DNA of 64,000 nt from an uncultured Planococcus sp. (GCA_947502505.1 CANNAE010000002.1:248001-312000), one strand, 5' to 3'. Shown: positions 8,111-18,400, numbered from the stretch's first letter. Notes: generated by a model not told the origin, from the sequence alone. Made by a program: numbers and translations.

Positions 8111-9319
8111 ATGTCCAAAGACCAACGTAAAAAAATCCTGATTCTAATGATCAATATGTTCATCGCGATCGCCAGTTTCGGCATCATCATCCCGATTCTG
8201 CCATCGTATCTCGTTTCCATCGATCAAGGCGGCATGGCAGCCGGTTTGATGATCGCCATCTTCGCGGCTGCCCAGTTCCTGTTCTCACCGATTGCCGGTA
8301 AATGGGCCGACCAATACGGGCGGCGCATCATGATCATCTGGGGCCTTTCCGGACTGACCTTGTCCATGTTCATTTTCTATGCTTCCGACTTTATTTGGGT
8401 GCTTTACTTTTCCCGCGTCGTCGGGGGCATTGGCGCCGCTATGCTTGTACCGGCTATTTTCGCCTATATCGCCGACATCACGACATTCGACCAACGCGCA
8501 AAAGGCACGAGCCTCGTGTCTGCCGCGATGTCACTTGGCATCGTCATCGGGCCGGGGATCGGCGGATTTCTCGCCGACTTCAGCCTGAAGCTGCCGTTTC
8601 TCGTGTCAGCGCTCGTCTCACTCGCAGCCGTCTTGTTTTCCGTCTTTGTCTTGAAAGACAGCGACGCCGAAAAAGCGGATCCGGATCTCGCTTTGACGAT
8701 GACCCAATCCGAATCGATGTTCAAGAAAATCGCGCGCTCTACTTCAGTTCCTTATTTTTTGCCGTTGGTCATCACGCTGGTCATGAGTTTTGGCTTGCTC
8801 GCTTATGAATCCGTCCTCGGGCTTTATCTCGACAACCAATTCAATTCCACCGCCAAAGACATCGCCTTTATGATTACTGCTACAGGAACAGTGAGTGTCA
8901 TCGTCCAATTATTCGTCGTCGACCGCATCGTTTCACGCTTTGGGGAAATCGGCGTCTTGATCACCTTCCTCGGCGTTGCGGCGGGCGGCTTTCTGGCCTC
9001 GCTATTTGCCAGCAGCTATGTCATGTTCTTCGGGGTATCGCTGATCATCTTCTTGGCGACTTCCATCTTGCGCCCGGTCTTGAATACATTGATTTCAAAA
9101 CTTGCAGAAGGCGAAGTCGGCTTTGCGATGGGGATGAATAACGCCTATATGAGTATCGGCAACGTCATGGGGCCGCTCCTCGCAGGCATTCTATTCGATA
9201 TCAATATCATTTTCCCGTTCATCCTCGGCTTGCTGCTGTTATTGGCTACACTCACCATTACCGCCGGGTGGCAGCGCTCCAGAGCCGCCAAACAAGTACG
9301 CGCTGTTGAACAACAATAA
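8111..9319 (+). CDS. MFS multidrug efflux transporter, DHA1 (NorA/Bmr-like)
   Basis: 402 aa integral membrane protein with 12 hydrophobic segments. MFS motif A appears as GKWADQYGRRIMI after TM2 and motif C as the glycine/proline-rich GIVIGPGIGGFLAD in TM5, which marks drug:H+ antiporters. It is related to NorA, Bmr, Blt and TetA types; the actual substrate is not readable. ATG with an AAGAAGG ribosome binding site and a good promoter upstream. Monocistronic, closed by a strong terminator. The next gene is a MerR-type regulator, but that one has its own promoter and B12-binding domains, so a Bmr-BmrR style pairing is not supported. Confidence 0.85.
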   Translation: MSKDQRKKILILMINMFIAIASFGIIIPILPSYLVSIDQGGMAAGLMIAIFAAAQFLFSPIAGKWADQYGRRIMIIWGLSGLTLSMFIFYASDFIWVLYFSRVVGGIGAAMLVPAIFAYIADITTFDQRAKGTSLVSAAMSLGIVIGPGIGGFLADFSLKLPFLVSALVSLAAVLFSVFVLKDSDAEKADPDLALTMTQSESMFKKIARSTSVPYFLPLVITLVMSFGLLAYESVLGLYLDNQFNSTAKDIAFMITATGTVSVIVQLFVVDRIVSRFGEIGVLITFLGVAAGGFLASLFASSYVMFFGVSLIIFLATSILRPVLNTLISKLAEGEVGFAMGMNNAYMSIGNVMGPLLAGILFDINIIFPFILGLLLLLATLTITAGWQRSRAAKQVRAVEQQ

Positions 9320-9370
9320 TCATTTCAATCTTGGCCATTCGCTGAGTTTGTATCAGTTTTATACTCACTT

Positions 9371-9406
9371 AAAGGCAGTGCGGTCGATAAACCGCACTGC
9401 CTTTTT
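9371..9406 (+). terminator. Terminator of the MFS gene
   Basis: Perfect 14-bp stem AAAGGCAGTGCGGT (9371-9384 with 9391-9404), a 6-base loop, and a T-run. Confidence 0.95.
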
Positions 9407-9510
9407 TCCATTTTAAGGGTTTATTGCACGACCATACACTAAATAGCGCCTCATCTTCTCTAACGATTTGTTTTTTCTTGCCCTTTTCTGCTTGTAGCAA
9501 AGCCAATAGC

Positions 9511-9550
9511 TTTACGCTTGGGAAAGTTGGTTGTATAATATTTGTATAAC
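9511..9550 (+). promoter_or_regulatory. Promoter and direct-repeat operator of the CarH-like regulator
   Basis: TTTACG (9511-9516), a 17-bp spacer and TATAAT (9534-9539). The -10 is embedded in two direct repeats of TTGTATAA at 9531-9538 and 9542-9549, 11 bp apart. An operator of one-turn repeats over its own -10 is the architecture expected for autorepression by a CarH/LitR protein. A closely matching site occurs at 18604-18623. Confidence 0.65.
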
Positions 9551-9577
9551 AAAAAACTACGGAATGAAGGTCATGCT

Positions 9578-10474
9578 ATGTACAATATCAAAGCTGCTGC
9601 CAAAATACTCGATATGCCGAAAGTGACCATCCGTTCTTGGGAAACGCGCTATAACGCCATTACGCCTGCGCGCACAGAATCGGGCCATCGCCTGTATTCC
9701 GACCAAAACTTGGAAGACTTGAAATGGCTGAAAATCCAAGTCCAGGAAAACGGCATGAAAATCAGCGAAGCTGTTAAGCTATTGCATGCTTCAAGGAAAC
9801 AGTTCTACCAACCGGAGGTTACCGATTCCAAAGAACCTATTGAGTATGCGAAGCAAATTGAAGAACTGTATCAGGCCGCTGTAGAAATAGACATTGACCG
9901 TTTTAATTATTTGCTCGATTTAAAGTTCTCGCTATTCCATCACCAGACCGTTTTCTTTCACATCATCGCGCCACTCATGGTGCGAATCGGCGCCGAATGG
10001 GAGAATGGCCAGATCAGCGTAGCGCATGAACACATGATCACGAACATCATCCAGCAGCGCTTCAACCAATTTTTCCGCGTCTTTCCAGTGGCGCCCCATC
10101 TGCCGAAAGTGCTGGCACTCAGCCCAAGCGGCGAGCATCATCAGCTCGGCCTGTTATTGTTCTCCCTGTTCCTTCGCGAGAACGGCTTCCACGTAGTCTA
10201 CACGGGTCCTGACACACCACTTGATGGACTGGCGGAAATGGTGGCCAAGCAGGATTTCCAATTGGTTTGTATGTCTGTAATGACACCAAAAAGCCGTCCA
10301 GTTGCAGAACAATATATCCAAGAACTTTCTACCGCCATGCCCCACCTTCACTTTCTGCTTGGGGGCCAAGGCATCGATTGTGACGACGAAGAGATCAACC
10401 GCTATTGCATCGGTACCACGCTCGAATCTTGGAATCAATGGCTCGACGGATTCAAAGCTGCACGTACATCGTAA
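9578..10474 (+). CDS. MerR-type regulator with cobalamin-binding domain, CarH/LitR-like B12 photoreceptor
   Basis: 298 aa from the ATG at 9578 (ribosome binding site TGAAGG). Domains: MerR winged HTH, residues 1-70 (ITPARTESGHRLYSDQ); helical B12-cap domain about 85-170; cobalamin-binding Rossmann domain about 175-295. The CarH signature Wx9EH is present (W141, E151, H152), and the base-off B12 motif ExHxxG is E186-H188-G191, where His188 would be the lower ligand of adenosylcobalamin. Known CarH proteins bind DNA as tetramers in the dark and let go when light breaks the Co-C bond. Inferred role: light- or B12-dependent repressor of its own gene and perhaps of the RND pump at 15483-18581. Confidence 0.85.
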   Translation: MYNIKAAAKILDMPKVTIRSWETRYNAITPARTESGHRLYSDQNLEDLKWLKIQVQENGMKISEAVKLLHASRKQFYQPEVTDSKEPIEYAKQIEELYQAAVEIDIDRFNYLLDLKFSLFHHQTVFFHIIAPLMVRIGAEWENGQISVAHEHMITNIIQQRFNQFFRVFPVAPHLPKVLALSPSGEHHQLGLLLFSLFLRENGFHVVYTGPDTPLDGLAEMVAKQDFQLVCMSVMTPKSRPVAEQYIQELSTAMPHLHFLLGGQGIDCDDEEINRYCIGTTLESWNQWLDGFKAARTS

Positions 10475-10487
10475 ACAAATAAAAAAA

Positions 10488-10523
10488 AGCCCTGCGCGAA
10501 AAAATTCTTCGCACACGGCTTTT
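10488..10523. terminator. Shared, imperfect terminator between convergent genes
   Basis: AAGCC-TGCGCGAA pairs imperfectly with TTCGCACACGGCTT. There are A-runs on the left and T-runs on the right, so it can serve both the regulator gene and the minus-strand gene ending at 10525. Confidence 0.6.
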
Positions 10524-10524
10524 T

Positions 10525-10710
10525 TTACTGCTTATCGATTTCCTGGTATTGCTTCATGAAAGGGCCGCTGTCCGCCACTTCAGAGTGGTAAAGCGCCTTT
10601 AATGCAAAGCTTTTTTCAAGTTCCATTTCTTTCATCAAAACCTTCAGCCGTTGTTTCAGTTCCGGCTCCTGGCTGACCAGTTTTTCCATATTCGATTTAA
10701 AATAGCGCAT
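10525..10710 (-). CDS. Small hypothetical protein (61 aa)
   Basis: MRYFKSNMEKLVSQEPEL... is highly charged and helical, with no membrane segment and no cysteine. It reads like a short coiled coil (residues 5-40, Lys/Glu-rich heptad-like). A clean AAGGAG ribosome binding site sits seven to eight bases before the ATG, and the end coincides with a shared terminator, so I take it as real. I do not recognise the family. It lies alone between the CarH-like gene and a repeat element. Confidence 0.6.
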   Translation of the reverse strand: MRYFKSNMEKLVSQEPELKQRLKVLMKEMELEKSFALKALYHSEVADSGPFMKQYQEIDKQ

Positions 10711-10753
10711 CGTGATCCGCTCCTTTTATTTTAGTATAACACGGCAAAGCAAA

Positions 10754-10788
10754 GAAAAAGCGCACCCATCAATCGGATGCGCTTTTTC
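10754..10788 (-). terminator. Terminator, probably the original one of the purine permease gene
   Basis: GAAAAAGCGCA (10754-10764) pairs with TGCGCTTTTTC (10778-10788). On the minus strand it is followed by a T-rich stretch. The 13 bases ATGCGCTTTTTCA of its right arm recur at 11077-11089, over the stop codon of the permease gene, with the repeat element in between. Confidence 0.7.
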
Positions 10789-10789
10789 A

Positions 10790-11076
10790 CATGTCTGGAT
10801 TCTTGAATCGTGTTTTCCGAAGCTTGAACCGCCCGCTTTCCGTGGGCTCGCGCCCAAGCCTCCTCGGTTTGCGCTACTTTCGCTACGCTTAAGTATCGCA
10901 AATGAATGAACTCGGCGTGCCTCGCTCATTCATTCCCTGCGGGGTCTCGGTCGTCTCGCTGACCCACAGGAGTCGGGCGGACGCTTCTACAAACACTTAG
11001 AAAGTTTACAGACTATCTGTTGAGTAACATTAGTTACTTTCTAATTTTAGCGACATATTCTAAGTGTTTAAAAAAT
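10790..11076 (-). repeat. Interspersed repeat copy B (inverted), between duplicated terminator arms
   Basis: 287 bp holding the inverted form of the copy A motif series. In plus-strand order it reads TTCCGAAGCTT, CGCTTTCCGTGGG, GCGGGGTCTC, CCCACAGGAGTCGGGCG, AAACACTTAG. A variable middle block with a short inverted repeat (AATGAATGA...TCATTCATT) is unique to this copy. No coding potential. It explains most of the 350-base gap between 10735 and 11086. Confidence 0.75.
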
Positions 11077-11086
11077 ATGCGCTTTT

Positions 11087-12385
11087 TCAGCCGACTACGT
11101 GAAACACGTAATTGACGAAAAACAGGCAAGCAATCACATAAAGTGCAGGAGAAACTTCACGCCATTTGCCGATTGCCACTTTCAGCACCGGATACAGGAT
11201 AAACCCGATCGCGATGCCGTCCGCAATACTGTACGTAAACGGAATCAGCGCGATAATCAACAATGCCGGGAAGGTCTCGCTCATGTCCTTCATGTCGAGA
11301 TTCTTGATGTTTTGAAGCATCAATCCGCCGATGATGATCAAAATCGGCGCAATTGCGCTATCGGGAATGATCTTGATCAGTGGAATGAAGAACGCTGCAC
11401 CCATAAACAAAAAGCCTGCCGTCAGCGAAGTCAAACCGGTGCGCCCGCCAGCAGCCATCGCCGCTGCGCTTTCCACACTCGCCACCGTCGGGCTTGTGCC
11501 AAGAAAACCTGAAGCCATCGTCGAGACCGACGTGGCCTGGAATGCACGTGAATATTTTTCCGGACGGCCGATGAAATTCACCTGGCCATGGACGAGGCCG
11601 ATGTTTTCAAACACCAATACCATCGTCAGGGAAAATACCGCCACCCAGAATGTCGTCGACAAAATATTGCCGAACGACATTGCGCCGAACACCGCGAATG
11701 CTTCTGCCGTATTGACGCCCGGCTCGCTCAATTGGTTGAGATCGATCATGCCGAAGAAATAGGCAATGACCGTCCCTAATACAATGGTGATCAGAAAATT
11801 CCCCGGCACATTGCGGATGAATAAAATGATCGCGAGCAAAAACGTGACGACTGTCGACAGCACGAGCGGATCCGATAGCGAACCGAGCGACAGAATCGCC
11901 CCGTCGCCTGGCCCGACTAGGCCGCCCTTCTCAAGACCTAACAGCATCAGAAACAGCCCAAGCCCGACCGTGATCGCTTCTTTCAGCGAATTCGGCACGG
12001 CCTCGCTGAGCATTTTCGAAAAGCGCGTAAACGCAACAAAGACGAAAATGACACCCGAGACAAAGACGACCGCAAGCGCTTCCTGCCAACTCAATCCCAT
12101 CGACTGGACGAGCGTATAGGAGAACAATGCATTGATCCCCATGCCCGGAATGAGCAAGATGGGCGCATTGCCCCAAAAGCCCATCAATAATGCGCCGATG
12201 ACGGAAGCGGCGATGGTGCCGATGATCGCGTACTCGATTGGCATGCCGGACTCCGATAAAATCAGCGAGTTGACGGCGATGATGTACACAACGGTGAAAA
12301 AGCCGATCAAGCCGGCAGTCATTTCCCGCTTGATGGTCGTCCCGTTTTCGTTAAGACCAAAAAACCGGTCCATCCAATTTGCCAT
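11087..12385 (-). CDS. NCS2-family purine permease (AzgA/PbuG subfamily)
   Basis: 432 aa membrane protein with about 12-14 helices, which imports adenine, guanine or hypoxanthine with protons. Family segments: GFFTVVYIIAVNSLILS in TM1, IPGMGINALFSYT (NCS2 substrate-site region), and FLGTSPTVASVESAAAMAAGGRTGLTS, the AzgA signature. Length and start are typical (ribosome binding site AAGGTATG). I searched the leader by eye for a purine riboswitch or PurBox and saw neither, only a small hairpin ACCTGA-TTTT-TCAGGC. A nucleoside transporter is encoded upstream in the same direction, so the two form a nucleobase/nucleoside uptake pair. Confidence 0.9.
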   Translation of the reverse strand: MANWMDRFFGLNENGTTIKREMTAGLIGFFTVVYIIAVNSLILSESGMPIEYAIIGTIAASVIGALLMGFWGNAPILLIPGMGINALFSYTLVQSMGLSWQEALAVVFVSGVIFVFVAFTRFSKMLSEAVPNSLKEAITVGLGLFLMLLGLEKGGLVGPGDGAILSLGSLSDPLVLSTVVTFLLAIILFIRNVPGNFLITIVLGTVIAYFFGMIDLNQLSEPGVNTAEAFAVFGAMSFGNILSTTFWVAVFSLTMVLVFENIGLVHGQVNFIGRPEKYSRAFQATSVSTMASGFLGTSPTVASVESAAAMAAGGRTGLTSLTAGFLFMGAAFFIPLIKIIPDSAIAPILIIIGGLMLQNIKNLDMKDMSETFPALLIIALIPFTYSIADGIAIGFILYPVLKVAIGKWREVSPALYVIACLFFVNYVFHVVG

Positions 12386-12537
12386 AAGACATACCTTCTA
12401 TGAAATTAGCCCTCTCCCTACCCGCTCTGCCTGAAAAAATCAGGTAAGCCAAGATAGAAGTGTAATCCTAAAAAAAGCCGCTGTCAAGGCTTTCTTCTTG
12501 AAAGGCAACAGCTGTAATTAAAGCCTTGTATAGAGAA

Positions 12538-12596
12538 AAAAACCACCTCTCCCTCGTTCATCACCCAAGATGAACAAGGAGCAGGCAGTTTTTGAT
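12538..12596 (-). terminator. Long imperfect terminator after the nucleoside transporter
   Basis: AACCACCTCTCCCTCGTTCATC pairs, with several mismatches, to GATGAACAAGGAGCAGGCAGTT, followed on the minus strand by a run of T. It separates the nucleoside transporter from the purine permease. Confidence 0.7.
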
Positions 12597-12619
12597 TTAC
12601 TCGAACAACGAGCTCTGGC

Positions 12620-13831
12620 TTAAACGAACATCCCAGCGATTGCTGCGCTCAATAGAGACGCAAGCATACCGGCTGCGATGGCACGCATGCCAAGACGCGC
12701 GATATCCGGGCGGCGGCTTGGCGCCATCGCACCGAGTCCGCCAAGAAGGATAGCGAGTGAACTGAAGTTAGCGAATCCGCAAAGCGCGAAGCTGACAATG
12801 ATAACGGTTTTCGGAGACAAATTCGCAATTTCTGGTGCGAATGCCGTATAAGCGACAAACTCGTTCAAGACGAGCTTCTGCCCGATAAAGCTACCAGCTT
12901 GCACAGCTTCTTCCCATGGGACGCCGATCGCGAATGCAAGCGGCGCGAAGATAAAGCCAAGTATGCCTTGGATCGTGATATTTTCTGCACCAAACCAGCC
13001 CCCGATGCCGCCAAGGACACCGTTCAACAGCGCGATGAGCGCGATAAACGCAAGCAGCATCGCCCCGACGTTCAAGGCCAGCTGGAGGCCGTCTGAAGCC
13101 CCGCGTGCAGCTGCATCAACGACGTTGACTGATTGTTTGTCTTTTTCCATGACAAACTCTTTTTCTTCCACTTCTTCCTGTTCCGGAATCATGATTTTCG
13201 CCATGATCAAGCCGGCCGGTGCCGCCATAAAGCTGGCTGCGAGCAAGTATTCAAGTGGAACACCGAGAAGCGCGTACCCTGCGAGCGTAGAACCTGCGAC
13301 TGACGCAAGCCCCCCGGTCATGACTGCGAACAATTCGGACTTGGTCATATTCGGCAGGAACGGGCGGACGACTAGCGGCGCTTCCGTCTGGCCGACGAAG
13401 ATATTGGCCGCTGCGGAAATCGATTCCGCTTTACTCGTGCCGAGCAATTTCGCCAAAGCCCCACCAAGCAAGCGGATAATGACTTGCATGATATTTAAGT
13501 AATAAAGTACCGAAATTAAAGACGAGAAGAAAATGATGATCGTCAACACTTGGAACGCGAAGACGAACCCGAATCCTTCAGTATCAGCTGCAGGACCGAA
13601 CACGAATGCGATCCCTTCCCCGGCATAATTGATGATGTTTTGCACGCCTTGCGACAACTTGAGCAAAGCCTGTCTGCCAAGTTCCCATTCCAGCACCGTA
13701 AACGCAAATGCAAGCTGTATGGCCAATCCGCCGAGAATCGTCCGTGGCTTGATGGATTTTTTCCCATCAGAGAACAAGAAAGCGATTCCAAGAACGACGA
13801 TGATGCCGAAGATGCCCCATAGTAAATTCAC
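12620..13831 (-). CDS. nupC: Concentrative nucleoside transporter, NupC family (CNT)
   Basis: 403 aa membrane protein with the CNT organisation: an N-terminal helical region, then the transport domain with [12 protein letters not shown] and [11 protein letters not shown] (the two re-entrant/helical hairpin substrate motifs) and [26 protein letters not shown] near the C-terminus. It imports nucleosides with H+ or Na+. The start is GTG at 13831, five bases after GAGGTGA. A clear inverted repeat 59-74 bases upstream suggests a dedicated repressor. NupC is the closest named member by motif; substrate preference is not determined. Confidence 0.9.
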   Translation of the reverse strand: MNLLWGIFGIIVVLGIAFLFSDGKKSIKPRTILGGLAIQLAFAFTVLEWELGRQALLKLSQGVQNIINYAGEGIAFVFGPAADTEGFGFVFAFQVLTIIIFFSSLISVLYYLNIMQVIIRLLGGALAKLLGTSKAESISAAANIFVGQTEAPLVVRPFLPNMTKSELFAVMTGGLASVAGSTLAGYALLGVPLEYLLAASFMAAPAGLIMAKIMIPEQEEVEEKEFVMEKDKQSVNVVDAAARGASDGLQLALNVGAMLLAFIALIALLNGVLGGIGGWFGAENITIQGILGFIFAPLAFAIGVPWEEAVQAGSFIGQKLVLNEFVAYTAFAPEIANLSPKTVIIVSFALCGFANFSSLAILLGGLGAMAPSRRPDIARLGMRAIAAGMLASLLSAAIAGMFV

Positions 13832-13889
13832 AACTTCACCTCATTAAAAGTAGTTTTATCAGAAAATTGAACAAGTGATTATCATTCAT

Positions 13890-13905
13890 TGTCTGTCGTC
13901 AGACA
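13890..13905. promoter_or_regulatory. Palindromic operator upstream of nupC
   Basis: TGTCTG-TCGT-CAGACA is a perfect 6+6 dyad. On the minus strand a GATAAT -10-like element lies just downstream of it. The spacing and size fit a GntR- or TetR-type repressor site. No regulator gene adjoins it. Confidence 0.5.
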
Positions 13906-13972
13906 TCTTACCAAATCTGATAGAAGAAGTAAATGCACATATTGTGACATCTTCCGCCCATCTCTTGCCTTG

Positions 13973-15370
13973 CTACTGGGCCTTTGGATTTTTCATAAAG
14001 AACGCCAATACGATTCCTATGGCACTTAAAATACCTGTCACCATAAAGGAAATATTGACCCCTCGGATCAAGCCCTCGACGCCGTAGCGCCCAGGGTCGA
14101 GCGCGGCACCGGTCATGATCGTTACCAGCAGCGCCGTGCCGATGGAACCCGACACTTGGCGCATTGTATTGCTCATCGCCGTGCCGTGTGGAATGAGGTG
14201 TTCTGGCAATTGGTTGAGCCCCGCTGTCGTCACGGGCATCATGACAAGTGCCACACCGAACATGCGGATGGCATGCATAACGGTCAAATAAACAAAAGCG
14301 GTTTCGGCCGTCAGCACCGTGAACTGGAAAGTCGAGCCGGTGACAATCGACAGCCCCGCCACCGCCAGCCATTTGCCGCCGACTTTATCGAAAATGCGGC
14401 CGGCAATCGGGTTCATGAGCCCCATGATGATCGCACCCGGCAGCAACATGAGCCCGGATTCAAGTGCGGTAAATCCATGCATATCCTGCATATAAATCGG
14501 CAGAATCGTGGCACTGCCGATCATCGTGACGAACACGATGATGCTGAGAATCGTCGACAAAGTAAAGATTCCGTATTTAAAGACGCGGAATTCTAGGATC
14601 GGCTGTTTGAGCCTGCCCTGGCGGCGGATAAACAATACTAAAGCCAGCGCGCCGACACCGATTGTGGCAATTACTGAAACACTGCCCCATCCGGCCGCTC
14701 CCGCACTCGAAAATCCGTAAAGCAAGCCGCCAAAGCCTAAAGTCGACAGCATAATCGACAGAATATCGATTTTCGGGAATGTCCGCTCCGTTACATTGCG
14801 CAAGAAGAAATATGCCAGCGCCAAATCAATCAGCGCGATCGGAATAATGATATAAAATAAAGAACGCCATGGATATTGCCCGACCAAATACCCGGATAAA
14901 GTCGGCCCAATCGCCGGGGCGAAGGAAATAATCAAGCCGAACATGCCCATCGCCTGCCCGCGCTTTTCGAGCGGGAAGATGACGAACAACACAGTCTGTG
15001 CGAGCGGTATCATGATGCCGGCCCCTGATGCCTGGACAATGCGCCCCACCATCAAGGTCGCAAAACCAGGGGCGAGCGCACAAATGATCGTGCCGGCCGC
15101 AAACAAGCCCATCGCAGCAAAAAACAAATGCCGCGTCGTGTATTTATTGATTAAAAAAGCGGTGATCGGAATCATGACTCCGTTGACGAGCATGAACACC
15201 GTAGTTAGCCATTGCGCCGTATTGGCGGTGATGTCGAGATCTTGCATGATATGCGGCAAAGCGGTGGCGAGCAGCGTCTGGTTGAGTATCGCCACAAATA
15301 CGCCAGCCATCAAGACCGCGAGCAACGGTTTTCTATATTTTTCTTCTAATTCCAAAGTCCCCAAACGCAT
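13973..15370 (-). CDS. MFS drug:H+ antiporter, DHA2 (EmrB/QacA-like, 14 TM)
   Basis: 465 aa from the ATG at 15370 (GGGG three bases upstream; the longer frame needs a TTG right at the preceding gene's terminator). Family signs are ILNQTLLATALPHI in TM1, the motif C-like GFATLMVGRIVQASGAGIMIP and SFAPAIGPTLSGYL, and 14 predicted helices. It exports cationic or amphiphilic drugs in known members. It is the next gene after the RND pump on the same strand, with a terminator between them, so they may form a loosely linked efflux locus. Substrate unknown. Confidence 0.85.
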   Translation of the reverse strand: MRLGTLELEEKYRKPLLAVLMAGVFVAILNQTLLATALPHIMQDLDITANTAQWLTTVFMLVNGVMIPITAFLINKYTTRHLFFAAMGLFAAGTIICALAPGFATLMVGRIVQASGAGIMIPLAQTVLFVIFPLEKRGQAMGMFGLIISFAPAIGPTLSGYLVGQYPWRSLFYIIIPIALIDLALAYFFLRNVTERTFPKIDILSIMLSTLGFGGLLYGFSSAGAAGWGSVSVIATIGVGALALVLFIRRQGRLKQPILEFRVFKYGIFTLSTILSIIVFVTMIGSATILPIYMQDMHGFTALESGLMLLPGAIIMGLMNPIAGRIFDKVGGKWLAVAGLSIVTGSTFQFTVLTAETAFVYLTVMHAIRMFGVALVMMPVTTAGLNQLPEHLIPHGTAMSNTMRQVSGSIGTALLVTIMTGAALDPGRYGVEGLIRGVNISFMVTGILSAIGIVLAFFMKNPKAQ

Positions 15371-15442
15371 CGTCCCCTTTTCAAAAATTGCCCTTTCTCT
15401 CCTGCTTACCCCATCAGGCAAGCTTTACTCTGCCCATAAAAA

Positions 15443-15478
15443 AACAAAAAGCCGCAAAGTCCGAAGACCTTGCAGCTT
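15443..15478 (-). terminator. Terminator of the RND pump gene
   Basis: On the minus strand AAGCTGCAAGGTC-TTCG-GACTTTGCGGCTT is a near-perfect stem with a stable UUCG tetraloop, followed by TTTTTGTTTTTTT. Confidence 0.9.
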
Positions 15479-15482
15479 TGTA

Positions 15483-18400
15483 TCAGGCAGTTGTTTTCTC
15501 GCCTCTTCGGTTGAACAAATAATACAAGGCTGGAATCATGACGAGCGTGAAGATCCCTGAGAACATGAGACCCGCAATGATCGTCACGGCCAGCGGTTCA
15601 AATAATGGGTCGCCGGAAAGCGCAACCGGCAAGAGCGCCACAATCGAGGTCAGCGAGGTCAGCACGATCGGCTTGATGCGCGCATACCCAGACTCGATGA
15701 TCGCTTCTTTAATATTGAAATCCCCTGTCAGGCGGCGCGCCTCGACAAAGTCGATGAGCACTACCGCGTTCCGCACCACAATCCCCGTCAAGGAGACAAT
15801 GCCCATGACGCCAAGGAAGCTGAGCGGCGTCTGTGTCAGGAATAAGCCCAAGATAGCTCCTGAGATGCCGAGATAAACGGCAATCAGGACAAGGAATGGC
15901 AGGCCAAATGACTTGAACTGGAATGCGATGACCAGATAGACCAGCAATAGGACGACCAGGAACAGGATGCCGATTTCAGCAAAGAATGCTTCTTGATCGG
16001 AATTCTCGCCGCCCGTTGACAATTCGTAGCCATCCGGCAAATCGGCGCGAGCGTTGTCGACGACGTCAAGCATCTGTGCTTCAAAATCATCCACTTCGCC
16101 GAATGCACGAAGCGTGATGGCACGGTCCCCTGATTGATGAGGGACTTGCGCAAGTGCCGTCGTTTCTTCTGCCGTCAGCAACTCGTCCAGCCCGATCAGT
16201 TCAGGCGGCCCTGCCTGCGCGGCAGCAGGAGCTCCTGCTTCGCCGTCAGTTTCCGCTGCTTCATCGCTCGCCGAAGAACTCGATGCCGGCAAGCTGAACT
16301 CAGCAAGGTCGATCGCTTCGCCTTCTGTGATGCCCGCTTGTTTCAAGACAACTTCATAAGGTGTCTGGCCTTCATACAAGGTATAAAGCGGCACGCCTTG
16401 CGTCAAAAGCTGCAATTGACTGGTCACTGTCGACAAGGCGATGCCATTGTCTTCAAGCGTTTCCCGCTCCGGCACGTATTCGATCGCCGGCACTGCAGCC
16501 CCGAGGTTATCGGTTACAACGGTCGCACCGTTTGCGAGCATCTGTTCTTCGAGCGTGTCGCGGAGCGCGGCAAGTTCATCGATATCCTCACCTATCGCCG
16601 TGACGGTCACTGGAGCGCCGACTGGCGGGCCCTGGACAATCGTATCGAGGAAGATTTCTGCATCCGGGTAGCGTTCGCGAAGCTCGGGCTGCCATTTATC
16701 GATGAACGCGGAAGCGGAAGTCGCTTCGCGGTCAATGCGGAATGCTACTTGGCCAGTATTAGCGCCTGTGTTGTCCATGGAGGCAGCAAAGAGATTCGGC
16801 AAGCCTTCGCCCGTAAAGACAGCCGTTTCATTGACATCCTCGTCTTCTGAAGCGACTTCTTCAGTCACTTCCTGGATGAATGCATCCGTTTCTTCAATGG
16901 TTGTGCCCTCCGCGAGACGGACATTCATCGTCACTTCCTCGCGGTCTGCTTCAGGGAAGAATTCGAATGGCGTGAACAGCGCAAGCGAAAGCAAGGCAGT
17001 CGCAATCACCAATCCGCCAACTCCCGTCAGCCAAGGATGTTTCAAAACGCCTTTCAATACTTTTCCGGAATACACTTGCGCCAGCTTTTCAAGCGGTTTG
17101 CCAAGGAAGCCCGGCGTATCGGAAATTTTGCGTTTTTTACGTTTCGTACGCAAATATTGCATCATCGGCACGAGTGTAATCGACAGAACGGTCGAAGCCA
17201 AAATGGTCGTGATCAAAATACTCGGCAGCGCTTTGATGAATGCGCCATTTCCTCCCGATAGCAATAACAATGGAGAAAATGTTACGACGATTGCCAAACT
17301 GGACGACACAATCGAAGGATAAACTTCTTTAACGCCGTTGATGGCTCCAGCCATCGCATTATCGCCAAGCTTGTAGCGCCGCTGGATATTATCGTTGACG
17401 ACGATGCTGTCATCGACCAAGATCCCGATAGCGATGATCAAGCCGATGACCGAGATCTGGTTTAAATCGACACCGAGCGACGGAATCGGGATAAGCCCGA
17501 TCAACACAGATGCCAATACGGTCAATGCGACTGCAAATGCGCCGTAAAGGGTAAGCCCGGCAGTTGTCACGATCAAGACTGCAAGCACCGCAATCAGCAG
17601 CGAAATATAAAGTGTACTGAAAATTTCATTGACGTTTTCGGCTTGGGAAACATAACGTTCAGCAGAAATGCCAGCAGGCAATTCTTCATTGAAGCCATCA
17701 ATCACTTCGCTGACACGGTCATCGACAGACGGCACATCTTGCCCGGTCTGCAAAAAGACCGTATAGGAAACGGATCGCTCGCCTTCAAAGGTGACGATAT
17801 CTTCAGCGGGCACCTCGGCCAATTCGACTGACGCCACGTCCGCTAACGGCACGGCTGCCTGCCCGACCTGCAGTTCGCGCAGTTTTTCAATGCCTTGGCT
17901 CTGTTGGACGGTCAAGACAAACTGCTGATCGCCGTCGCTATGGGTGCCAAGGGACAAAGGCTGATTTGCCTGCTGTAGGCTTTGCAACACTTCGAACGGC
18001 TGCAATTGGTTTTCCGCCAATGCATCGCCATCAAGCTCGATGACTACTTGCTCACCGTTCAAGCCTTTTATTTGCGTACCTGCCACGCCGGATACCGCTT
18101 CTACTTCATCTGAAAGCTTTGCAAGCGGCTCTTCGAGTTGTGCAAGTTCCTCTTCGTCTCCATAGAACATATAGGAAACCAAAGGGAAAGTCAGGTCCAG
18201 TTTTTCGACGCTGATGTCCTGCGCTTGGTCCGGGAAGCTGCCGGCTGCGCGCTGTGCCTGCTGTTGGATCGTATTGACCAGGCCATCAGGTTCGATTCCA
18301 TCTTCGATTTCCAGCGTAATGATGGAAGCGGAATTCGAGGAGATGGAGTTCATCGAGGCGATGCCATCGATGCTCTGTAATTGCCTCTCGATCGGGTTGG

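Noticed and set aside
8027..9550. MFS pump plus MerR regulator as a Bmr/BmrR-type drug sensor pair
   Set aside because: The regulator has B12-binding CarH motifs in place of a drug-binding domain, and the pump promoter lacks its operator repeats and has normal 17-bp spacing.
12386..12480. Purine riboswitch in front of the purine permease
   Set aside because: None of the conserved junction bases could be found; only a short hairpin is present.
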